A stretch of 64,000 nucleotides of DNA from Neoscytalidium dimidiatum (taxonomy: Eukaryota > Ascomycota > Dothideomycetes > Botryosphaeriales > Botryosphaeriaceae), in contig CM074696.1 of the NCBI GenBank assembly GCA_037367355.1, forward strand, positions 3,348,001 through 3,412,000. The letters are read 5' to 3'. The translations under genes and the position numbers were made by a program. The stretch's first letter is position 1, and each line of letters begins with the position of its first letter. Positions 45,248 through 56,069 of this stretch are shown here, one piece after another. The notes beneath the pieces were generated by a model, which worked only from the letters and a program-made list of their open reading frames with translations, did not search any database and was not told the DNA's origin.

Positions 45248-45506
45248 TGTAGTAGTGGTTGAGGAGTGTTTCTGGCGGTGGTGGTTGTGGGGAAGTGGGC
45301 AGCTGGCTGGGCGGCGTTGGGCAGAGGCTGGGTTTTTGGCAGGGGAGGAAGGGGCGGTCAATGGCTGGGGCGGCGATGTGTTGTTCACCGCAGAGTGTGA
45401 TGTGTGCTCTGGCGTGGTGGTCTGGCTGGGGCGTCATTCTTATATCCCGGGTGGTGCTGTGGTGCTGGGCCTGCGAGGAGCTTTGCAGCAGCAGTAGGGA
45501 GCCGTC

Positions 45507-45522
45507 GGGGGGGGGGGGGGGG
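45507..45522. repeat. G16 homopolymer
   Basis: Uninterrupted run of 16 G on the plus strand, 260 bp upstream of the dsRNA-binding protein start. It is prone to length errors in sequencing and to quadruplex formation. Confidence 0.9.
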
Positions 45523-45745
45523 CAGGGGGCCGTGAGACGGTGTGGTTCAACGATTGACTTGGCCCTTTGGTATCCAACAATTGAGCCGCGCTGCATCATT
45601 GCCTCTGCTGCCATTTCGCGAGCAGTGATTTGGAAGGGGCCCGGCGCGCGCTGGACCCGGCGAGGCGGGAGCTGGTGGACCGGGCCGCGAGAGGCCTGCC
45701 ACTGCTCGCTCGCCTGCTGCTCGCCTGCTGCTCGCCTGCCTGCCT

Positions 45746-45811
45746 CACGCCCACGCCCACGCCCACGCCCACGCCCACGCCCATACCCATGCCCGTACCC
45801 ATGCCCATGCC
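45746..45811. repeat. (CCCACG)n hexanucleotide repeat
   Basis: About ten CCCACG units that drift to CCCATG and CCCGTA on the right. Confidence 0.9.
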
Positions 45812-47263
45812 CGGCCGCACTCGCTCTGCTCTGAGTGCCAACGCAGCTGCTGCAGGCGCGCATCAGCAGCCCAAGCACCACCGCAACTAAGCCAGCGCCC
45901 GCGCTCCACGAACACCTTAGCCCAGCAAGGACGAAGCGGAGCGCCCGGCCGCCCAACGCCCCAAGACAGGAGCCCGCTGCGAGTGTGAGTTGGCCGGCCC
46001 GCGACGTGTCTTTTCCCTACAGCGCTAAGCCCTAGCACTGGATCGACGTGGGCATGTCCCGCAGCCCGCCAGAGAAAAAAAAAAAAATAGATCGAGCTGC
46101 CGTTTGCTCGGGTCCGCGCCCACCACCAGCAAGCACCAGCAAGCACCAGCACAGCCCTGAGGACCCCGACCCTACACCAGCAACCAGCTAGCTAGCCAGC
46201 TCGCTGTTGTACACGCCCGCGCCCGCGCGCCATCCGCCGGCTGCGACCTGCGGGAGTAGACTATTCTCAGTAGCAGCGGCAGCAGCAACAACAACGACGA
46301 CGCAACCGCAACCGCAACGCGCTCAGGCCGCCGTCTCGTCCGTCGTCCAGAGTGGCCGTGCGCGCCCACCTGACGAGAGCCGCACGATAGTTGTGCCATG
46401 TCTGGCATGGGCCAACCGGTCACCGCCCGCGGGGTGACGGGTACCTACTTCCTCGCTGCTCTCCAAGTCGCACCGACATGGGTGAGCCGCCCGCATCCCG
46501 CATGGCGTGACGGCTATCGCGCTCGGGAACCCGCGGGACGGCTGGACGGTGAGCCATATACACGCATGCAGCGCCGCCCAAGGAGACGCGCCCGCCGCCC
46601 TGGACGGCACTCACAGGGCAGAGCCGGTGCACAAACGAAATAACCTTCTTCCTTTGGACTCTCTCACGCGCGGCGGTGAGAGCGCTGTGAGTCTTGATTC
46701 ATTCATTCATACGATGGTCGTGCGGCCCGTGGGAATACAAAAGGGAGATCCCGTCCCGGACGCCAGTCATGATTTTGCAGCGTGATCCTTTCCGTCCCGT
46801 CTCTGTCTGCTGCCCTTACCAAGGTTGCCCGCCCCGATTCCGCGAAAGAAGCAATTCCAAAAATATGCCAATCATCACCAGCCAGCCCCATGGACAAACC
46901 GAGAGCAAACAATCCCAAGAAAAAAAAAAAGAGGCAACCCTTGCCTCACCGCTATGCACCCGATGTCCCGTCCCAAGCCCTACCTGGCGATGCTGATTAC
47001 AGAAAACGTAAAGTCTTGCGATGCGAAATGGCGGGAATTCAAGCAGAAGCAGACGGCCGCCTGCAGCTTCACACGAGGCGGTGTATGCCCGACGCGTGCG
47101 CCGCTGAGCGGATAAAAACGCAACAAGCCGTTCGGCGGCACACAGAGTCTATGAAATCAGAATCATTTGTACGAGAAAAAAATTTAAAAAAAAAAAAAAG
47201 GGGGTCAATGACGCAAATTAACGTGCCCGTTTACAGAGCAAGGCTTGACCACAACATCCGCGG

Positions 47264-48698
47264 TCATGTATCCATGGATGTCCGCCGTAGCGGCGTTGGT
47301 CCCCGCGGCGATGTGCTACCGCGCGTGTTACGATGGAATACTTCGTCGATGAGACGCTTGGGGCCGACGTAGTCCATATTCAGCTTGAAAGACGCGTTCC
47401 GGGACAGCGGAATGTGGATTTGCGTCGACTCTTTGGAGTGGAAGTGGTTCTTGATGCTGTCGTCGACCAGGGCCATTATGCCAGATGAGACAATCACGCT
47501 GCCCAAGAGGTTAGAACCTGCGCGCAGGCAATAAACACGGATGCACTTACTCAGCAGTGTCTGCGCCACCATCGATTATCGACTGGTCGCTGATCCACAT
47601 GGAACAGGGAGGGATCCAACCGCCCTTTTCTGCCTCCTCGCGCGCTTGCGCATTGGTCAGAGGCACGGGCACGATGTGCGCGAGCGGGTTGGGGCTGTCG
47701 CTTCGGGTCAGGTGGTAGGAGATCTCGTCGAAGTTCCCGTCGCGCTTGGAGATGCGCTTCCAGGAGTAGTTCACGCCCCAGTACTCAAATTCATATCTCT
47801 TACTTGACTTAGTGCCCCGGCGCTTGACGTCTACATGGGCGTAATTCGAAAATTCCAGTTTCATGGTGTTGGTAGGTATCAGCTGGGCGCGCTTGGGCTG
47901 ACCGGCTGACTTCGGGCGTGACTCATCATCGCCTGCGCCCGCGACGATAGATCCGTACCCAGAGTCTTGGCGCTTCAGGCTGGATGTGGCGGAGCCCCTC
48001 CGTTCAGGCTTGTGTCGAAAGGTGGCGATGGCGCTGCTGAACGACCGCTGCAGAGCCGGGCGCTCTGATGCGGGCTTCTGGTATTTCCGGACGCAGTGGC
48101 AGACCTCGCGACCGGAGTCCCTGCAGTACCTGCGAAGCGAAAAATCGCGGCTTTTCAAGTCGTGCATTCGGAGATGGAAAAGCGTTACCAGCTGCTTTCC
48201 GCGTCTCATCTCGACCTGGGTGTCGATGCGCAGGTTCATGTTGCCGTCTAACGTCGCGTCGTCGTGCCGGATGGACAATCTACTTGACGACGGAAACAGC
48301 TCTGCGAAGTCTCTCGGGGTTGCGGGGATGGCATCGGTGGGGAAGACCTCGTGTCGGTACTCGGGAATCTCGTACGGTGGGTAGTCATCTTCCTCCTCGT
48401 CTTCTTCCAGCTCTTCTTCAGACGTCGAGGCGTACGTGTCGACTGACGACCTGGTCTCGTAGTACTCGACCGGCTCGTCGTAAAAATGCTCGTCGCGGCG
48501 ATCTGTTGGGGCGTGCCAGGTTTCGGGCTTCGGAAGCGGTGGCCGTTGGCTGCGAGCCGCCGCCGCCGCCGCTGCTACTGCTGCGTTGCGCCGTGACCGG
48601 TACGACTCGTCGCTGGTGTCGCTGCCACCGCTGCGTCTTGAGCTGCCGCTACTTGTTGTCGATTCGAGGTCGCGCCAGTGGATGTTTTGCGGCGCCAT
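47264..48698 (-). CDS. uncharacterised fungal protein, 460 aa
   Basis: Exons 47551-48698 and 47264-47498 join through a 52-nt intron (GTAAGT, branch TTCTAACC, GGCAG) to give 460 aa. The N-terminal 130 residues are disordered: Ser/Arg-rich, a run of nine alanines, then a strongly acidic EEELEEDEEEDD segment. The middle and C-terminal parts look like a beta-rich fold (LFHLRMHDLKSRDFSLRRYC, YEFEYWGVNYSWKR, SIKNHFHSKESTQIHIPLS). I know no named domain for it. The ATG at 48698 starts the open frame with MAPQNIHWRDLE. Soluble by sequence; a signalling or scaffold role would be guesswork. Confidence 0.8.
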
Positions 48699-51600
48699 GA
48701 TCGGAGGGTGAGAATGCCGGGGAAGTCAGATGGAAGGGGCGGAGGGTTGGGTGGAAGCGAAGGTGAGCGGATTACAAGTGATGTACGGAGAAAGGTTGTA
48801 TTTGGAGCATGTGGTCGTCACACGGCGTGGATATATTTAACAGACGAAAAGAAACATGGGCCGCAGGACCGAGGGTGCGTGGGCGAGCCGAGGGGCGCAG
48901 GCACTCGTTGTGTGGAGAGGAGGGCTGGTCAGCCGCAGGCTGTTGGGGCGGTTGATATGTCTTGGATGATGGTGTTGCGGCAGATGATCGCGGGGGTGGT
49001 GCGGCGGAGGGCGTTATTGTAGTCGGCTGGAGGGGTCGTTCGATTGATGCGATTCATGGAGGAGAGCAGCAAGCCACGGACGGCTAAGCGCGGAGGGCGG
49101 GCTGCAGTGCAGGTGCAGGCTTGGAGGGAATGCGAGTGACGGCAGCCTTGGCCCCGGCAGGGCCCTGCGAATGACGCCAAATGGGGTGCGAGCAGACGCC
49201 CCCAGCCACGCCGACCTCTCCGATGAAAGGCTCGATCGCCCTCCTCCGCCCGACTCGTGCCCAATCAGCGCGCGCGCGAGCGCACCACTTCGAGTGCCGC
49301 GCAGGCGCCTCCTCCCACCCGCAGCGAGCAGCCCACGCCCACCGTAGCATTCCCTCGCCCATCCCGGCCGCTCGTCAACAATAGCCAGCAGCCCTGGCCG
49401 GCCGAGCGCTGGACGGCCCCCGAGTCGCTCAACAGGCCGCAGCCGCACGAGGCGTCGGCTGCCGAGCCCTCGCAGGACGCGCGAGGCAGCGAGCAGCGTG
49501 CAGCCAGCGCGCTCGCAGCAAGGCCCCGAGCACTCGTACGCGGGGCCTAGAGCGCGGTGGGCCGTCGGCCGGGGGATCCCCCGTCGCGCAGAGCAGAGTC
49601 TGCGGTCGCGCTCCGGGAGCAGCCTGCCCGCTGCCGCCGTTGGCGCATCACCCACGGCTTCGTCGTGATCCACTTGCTTGCTTGGGCAAGCTTCCGTCTC
49701 GTCCTCTGCTGCTAGCACAGTAGTCTCCCCATCCCACGTGCCTGGGCCGCTCCTCTGGACAGCATCTCGTGAGCGGTCGCGATCCAGCGCCCGCGGCCAG
49801 ACGTCACCCGGGCGCCGTCGCCAGTGCCACAGCCGACGGCGCGCCAGTGCTGCAACCCCAGTGCCTCAGTGCCCCAGTGGCCCAGTAGCCCCCTCGCGCG
49901 GCTGAAGGTCGCAGCAGCGCTCACCTCCGACGCTGCAGCCCGGTACGTACTGGCGGTGTGGGCAGGCCTGCGCTGGGATGATCCCGCCGGCTCGCGCTGC
50001 ATCGGCGAGATCGCTCTCGAAGATGTTAGCGCTTCTAGCCGTTTTCTGCTCGCGCTGGAGTTCACGCAGCCTCGAGAATTATTGACGATTGCTGCCCGAT
50101 GGGTCGCTGGGGAGGACGGCCCGCGTGCTCTGCTTCGCCCGTGCTCGCGCTGCCCTTCCACGGCCGCCGGGGAGCAACTTCCTCAGCGCGGCCGCCTTTC
50201 CCCTGCAGGGCTGAGAATAAGCTACACCGAATCACACGCTGACCTGCAGACAGACAGCACGCAGTGAGACAGCCGCCGCCGAAGAAAACTGTGCTGCCTG
50301 CGACCGTTTCCTAAACCGTCAGCTGATGGTTTCCGTACCTTCGCTGCGCGCTCTACCCCAGACGGCTTGTGCAACAGGCACTCCCGTCTGCGCGCTGCGT
50401 GCTGTAGCACCGGGTCCGTCATTCTCAGGCCATCGACCGCCGTCTTCACACCGAGCTTGTGTGTCCTGCTTGATCCGCGAGCCTGTATTATTCTGCGCTG
50501 AAACTGCCGCCTCTTCGGCGGCGCCCGGAGACCGGCCCGGGCAGCATCGCGGCGACGTCCAATGGCGCCCGCCAACGTGGGCGCTGAGAATATCGACGGC
50601 TCCAGGCTCTCTCGCGCGCGCGGTCCACGTCGCCGGACGGCCCACGGGCTCGCAAGGGCAGCAAATAATGCGGATTGTCGGCGTGCCGCTTCGCTTCCGA
50701 GAGCGCGAATCGTTGGATCGACTTTTCCGCGCCAGCAATCCCTGCTGCCACTGAGAACACCACGCGGCCGTTCCCATGATTGGCAGGGGAATTGCAGCGT
50801 GACCAACGCGCGCAGCTGCAGCGCGGCCAATCGCGGAGCCCTGCCCGTCCACCGGCCGCGAGTCTAGAGCCGTGACACCGTGGGCCCGCCGCCCTGATTT
50901 GCGCGTCGAGCGCCAAACAGATCTCTCCGATGGCCTGGCTCTCCGTTCATGCAGACAACAAGTGCGTCGATGCGCTTTGCGGCGCCGTCCGAGCGCTTGG
51001 CCGCCGCCGCGCTATGACATCGCCACCACCACCGCGCCCTCTTGATCTGGAAGTCCGCCGCATCGTGAAGTCCTGCTTTCAGTGCTGATGTGCTCTATGA
51101 TCGCTCCATTCAGAACCCCGCGCCTGCGAGATGGCGCAACCGGACGCACGTCGCTGCCAGCAACGAGCCCACACCCTGCGAAAGCTCCTCGCTTCTGCCG
51201 CACACGTATGTACTGTAACAGCGCCGCCATGCAAGTTAAGTTGTGCCACTTGGAGCCCCGAGCGAGCGGCTGCACCCTGACATGCGCAGGGTTCGGAGCC
51301 TTCTGGTACCTACCGAAGCCGCCAGCTCCTGTTCCGCCGCGAGGCGCGAGCCCTGCGCCGTTGCTGAGCATGTTCGGTGGAGTCAAGACATCATTGCGGA
51401 GTCATTGTCGCCGAAAACTCGCCCAGACCGGTGGACTCGTCGCCCTTCGCCCCGGGCACAGCAACAACGATGAGGCGCGGTTTCAATAATTCCCACTCTT
51501 CGCCCTGCGCAGCTGTACACAGCCTCAAAAAAAAAAAAAGCTTCTAGATAGTCTCCATAATGTCGAGGCGCAAGGAGTGGAGTCTCCACACCTCCACAAC

Positions 51601-53744
51601 CTCCACGCCTGGTAGCCTTGTGCAGCCTTGCTGTTGCCTTCGTCAATGTTCCCAAATGCGGACCACGTTGGGCATCAGCGGTCAACAGGGGTTCAGGGAA
51701 AACACCGTACGCGTGTAAGCAAGATGTTCGCTGGTCGGTGGTCGCAAGCCATGGCTGATGGGTGCTTTCATCCAAATGGTGCCCTCTCCGCATCCTCACG
51801 GACTCCCCGATCCGGTAGGTTTACGCTCTTCAAAAATCGCTTTTTAGTGCGAGTCGATCACCTTTGATCTTCAGTGCAACCCCGCTCCTTTGCGAGCAGT
51901 CCCATTTTCGCAACTTTCCCCCTCAGAGAAACTCAGAGAAATGACATCGGCCTGCGCGTAAGACGACAGAGGGCCACTCCCGCCCTCATAGGGCTTACCG
52001 CGAGACCTGACGTATCTGCGACGAGGACTTTTATCCCTTCCGCGAGCTATTGGCCAATGCAAGAGTATCCTGATCGAACTGCTGCCCTCCGCTGTGCCCT
52101 AAGCGCAAGCCGACACGCGGTGAGCTCTCGCCATGGCGCCCACTCCTGCATGAACGTTCCCGCGGAAGAATGCGGGCTTTTCTTTGCGCCACACGTGGTC
52201 GACCGATTGACAGGGAGCAACAGGGGTTGCTGCTACGCGCTCCGACGAGCCGTTTGGCGTGCGTCGGCGCTCTCCCACTCTTTTTCTCGTGGTGTTCTAC
52301 AGCGCCGGATAATATACACAGCAGGAAAGCGGACTACTGCCTCTATACCAGGTGATCAACGTGCAGATAGATGAGAAAAACAGCTATTGGAATAAGTTCC
52401 TATGCGTTATATTGAAAAAGTTCGTCATCGTTCACAGTCGCTGCTCAAATCATCATCCGTGTCGTCCTGTCAACATCTTCATTCGTCGCCTCGCTACTTC
52501 TGGCTCTCTGTCTTTCACGATTGCGGAAACTTGGTTGCGTAGACACTTGGCTAAAAAGACTACTCAATGAGGGTGGGAAGGGGAGGCTTTGCCAACCAAC
52601 CACTCGTACAAAACAGAAACCCTTGCGCCACGCTCGGCGCGCATTCCAGACCCACCTTCTCCTCCAGCTCCGCCTCTTTTTCGTGTCGTTTGCCTCCCTC
52701 CCTTCCACAGCAGACCGGTAGTCACTTATCTCTTTTTCTCTTCTTTTGCTTTTTTTTTTTTTGCCTTCTCGCATACGTCTTATCAGATGCTGCTTAAATC
52801 TCCGCCCTTGCTTTCTCGTGCTCCGCGCTCCGCATTCTCCACCATCTTTCCGTGCTGGCTCGAGTGCGGGGCGATACACGCAGCAGCAGCAGCAGCTGCT
52901 GCTGCTGCTGCACATGCGCAGCTGCGCGCGTGCGCTGCGCGCGTTGCTTGCGGCACTGCGGGAATTCTGCAAGGCTGATAATGAATGGTCTCTTTTTTCT
53001 CTTGACTCACCTTGCGAGACACGCTTCACCGGCGCAGGCGCATGGCAGCCTATCCGCGTCCCTGGTTCGTTATCGTCTATTATTGGATGCGGCTCAAGGG
53101 GCGCGCGCGCGTTCCCGGGGCGGCGCTGGCCGGTCCCTGGCTAGGCGTATGGAAAATAGAAATGGATGGGCTGAGGCTGGGATTATTCGCCCGCAAGGCT
53201 GTTGAAGAGGCAAGAGGCTGTGTGTGGTTCATCTTTCTCTTATCGGGTCTTTGCCTTGCGGCGTGGTGTTTCTGTGCCACGGATCTTTTTCCAATTTCTT
53301 CCTCGACCGGTCAAGCGGTCATGGGGGATTTTTGATATGGGCTGTGGATGTTCTTTGAATTGCTGCCTGGCTCTCTTGCTCTTGCCTGGAGATGCTGAGA
53401 GTACTGCTGTGCCGATTCTTCCGAATCAGCCGGTGCCTCATAGTAGGTAGCAAGGTAGTAGGCTGAGGACGGCGGTAAGCGGGTCTCGTGGGCCGCTCCT
53501 TGACTCGTCCACACCGTCCGGCTTGTCGCTATGTTCGCTTGCTCAGGACCTTAAGGACGCCATGTTCCGCTCTCATACCAAAGACATTCCCCACTGCCCT
53601 GAAGTCGTGCTCTACGAACAATCCCTAATATTTCTGTGGCAAACAGACTATTGGAGCTGGTGCCAGCAGTAAGTGGGAAACCTTCGTGGGCAGTTGCTCC
53701 TGAACAGTGAACATCAGTCTGTCCGTCTTATGTTGAGATTTTCT
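48699..53744. other. 5-kb gene-free region with a GC-rich core
   Basis: About 49.0-51.5 kb is very GC-rich with overlapping open frames on all strands, the usual artefact of high GC. No frame shows a domain, hydrophobic pattern or splice logic. The left part is the promoter of the 460-aa protein gene. A long non-coding transcript is possible but not shown. Confidence 0.5.
52880..52911. repeat. perfect 32-nt CAG/CTG palindrome
   Basis: Five CAG units run straight into five CTG units with a G and a C at the ends, making an uninterrupted 32-base palindrome that can fold as a hairpin or cruciform on either strand. A second, 12-nt palindrome (GCGCAGCTGCGC) follows within 10 bases. Confidence 0.9.
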
Positions 53745-55110
53745 CCATGTCCCCCAGAGCCCACTGCGGAGTAGCCTGCCGTCCGCCTATGTTTCTCATG
53801 TTATTGGATTTTCGTCTGCCCCCAGATCCCACAGTATAAGCCCCCAAGTGCCCACAATGTTTGTATGTTTGTGTTCGCGATGTCCCCGCCACCGCACTAC
53901 ACCCCGTCCACCCCGACCTTTAAGCGCCGTCGTCACGCTTATACCAGGAACACACTCGCAATTTAACGGGTAAAGAGTGCTCGCCATTGACAGGTGCTAC
54001 GCCTCGCTCACAGACTGGCTTCGGGGCACAGCCGGGCCGGGTTCTTTGTCGGCGAAGCGCGTCCCAATTGTTTATAGTCGCTGGGACCTCTTTCTCGCGA
54101 GCATGTTCGCTGGATTGTTTCCGCACCAACCTCCCGGGAACTTGGGAGGTCCAAGCAACCGAACGAAGGCTGGATCTCCACCCACCCCGACTCTTTGTCA
54201 TCCCGGTCTCCCCTGACTGCGAAAGTGCAGACGCCTTTTCGGCCGACCCCCCATGACCGGGATTGGTGGGTAGTCGTCACCGCTCGTGCGCGCGAAGGGA
54301 AAGGACGGAGGGAAGGAAACGTTTGTGAAAGGGAAATGAATGGGAATGGGGGGGTGCTGGGAAGGGGACAGACCTGAAATGCTGTGTAAATCTAGTGTTC
54401 ACACAAGAATTGAAAGGCCCCGGGACTTATTGGCGGAATGCCCAGGGCCTGTGTAACAGTACCCATAAGCCTCCCCCACAAAGGCTCCTCGACATTTCTG
54501 CCTGACAGGAGGGTACTGGTTCCCTGTTACGACTGCTGAAAATCCCCCAGATCCCCAAGTGGAGGTCCTGGGTCCATCCACGCTACACCCGCATCCTCCC
54601 CGACCTTTCAGGTAGTCGTCACCTCCGCCTTGGTCCAAATTTCGTCGGGAAGGTCCAAATATCGTCGAAAGCCCCCAGAGTCCCATTTTTAGTAAAAGCC
54701 CCCAGAGCCACGTTGGTCCCACCACTGCCCAACCCCGACCGTTAGAAGATGTTCGCTAGGCCGTCGTCGCCCATGTTCTTTGTTGCAACCTTTGTCATTT
54801 AGAAAGCCCCCAGAACCCGCTGATATTCAGAGCACGCCGCGCCCATTAATCTCCAGTGATAAGCAGCCCCCAGAACCCACAAGACCCCAGCTTCCACGTG
54901 TTTTTGACTCAAGTCTGATCGCTGGTTGCCCCATCCCGCCCCGACCGTTCGCGTAGGGTTAGTTAGGCCGTCGTCGCCCGTTTAGCCAGTTGCAACCGTT
55001 GTTAAGTTTTTTAAGAGTCCCCAGTTCCCAAGCTTTTAACCCAAGCATGAGTGCTTGTTGTCCCTCCCACCCCGACCATTTAAATAGACTTTTTAGGCTG
55101 TCGTCACCTG
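53745..55110. repeat. diverged tandem array with two conserved boxes
   Basis: At least five diverged units of roughly 90-180 bp. Box A is GCCCCCAGANCCC: 53754 (partial), 53818, 53841, 54543, 54671, 54696, 54806, 54866 and 55017. Box B is CCCCGACC followed 10-30 bases later by GGCCGTCGTCRCC or a close variant: ends near 53936, 54627, 54773, 54981 and 55108, with a weaker match near 54287. Sequence between the boxes varies freely, so the boxes seem to be kept. On the minus strand one frame often reads GDD...LKGRGG near box B, but stops interrupt most copies. It could be an old minisatellite, a set of structured RNA genes, or exons of a lost repeat protein. Confidence 0.7.
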
Positions 55111-56069
55111 TACAGAGGTCTCCCCATGGTTCCATTTTGTTCTTGAAGTGAAGCCCCGTAGGAGGAAGCGTCAACTCTGACTGATATCTGGGTTAGCTTA
55201 CGTGGATGAGGGATGAGTGAGGTGATGTGAATAATGTCAGAGAAGGGTAACCGAGACTAACGAAGTGAGGTTGGTAAGGTGAGGTTGGTAGAGGCTGGTT
55301 CGATGAGTTGGTGTGTGATGAAATTGATAAAGATATAGCGAAAGAGGATGTGGATGAATAAGTGAGAGGAGGGAAGGAGGGCGTTGGAGACTTGTGGAGA
55401 AAGGGTTGTGGTGGGAATCGAACGAATATGGGGAGTGACTGGTGGAATATCTGAAATACGGTTATTGAGTTTGAGTGTTTGCAAGAAAAAAAGAAGAAAG
55501 GGTGTTGGAGTAGGTGGAGCGGTAGTTTTATGGGTAGGAGGATGGTCCGTGCGCGCATGGGTGTATGTGAATGTTTGCACTTTCAGCCAGACCACGCAGT
55601 CACCGCCATGCTGCTTTTTCCATGTCATTCCATTGTTGCCTAGAAGATAAGTCAGGTGAATTCGACCGGCTGAAAACTTTTCGCGCTTGTGACGCAATGG
55701 CGGGTGTTGGTTTCGATCACCGTGGATCTACGAAAGAAGAAAGTGCCAGTTCAGCCGAAGCAGTAGTCCGGATGTCGATGTCATTAATTTTGTACTATAA
55801 TACCGTCCGTATGATTGCTTCAACCGCCTATGTACCGTCGTGTTTGGATTTATTCGCCTAAGGAACGTTGCACTGCAACGCGAAGCGTGCGTTCATTTGC
55901 CATCCATTACAATGCTGTCTACTTCCTTTACATTATTCATACAGAACACGTACCCATTATCATTAGGCGTGAACTCGTCAGATATCCTCCCAAAACTCCA
56001 AACAAAAAACATAGTACATCATTACAAAACGTCCAACAGCCACTCTCCACAAGCACACCCCCGCACCCA
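55111..56069. other. intergenic region
   Basis: It includes the 3' side of the next minus-strand gene. A 146-codon minus frame (55257-55697) is Thr/Pro/His-rich with no known motif, and I do not call it. Confidence 0.45.

Larger units (their letters stand above)
45248..47263. other. 2-kb promoter/intergenic region
   Basis: It lies between the start of the dsRNA-binding protein gene and the end of the next minus-strand gene. It is GC-rich with two notable repeats (listed) and no supported coding frame. The long minus frame 45204-45956 consists of Gly-Arg and Pro runs from the repeat. Confidence 0.5.

Noticed and set aside
45204..45956. 250-codon minus frame with Gly-Arg repeats
   Set aside because: The Gly-Arg run is the CCCACG hexanucleotide read in one frame, and the true dsRBM exon 1 overlaps its end in another context.
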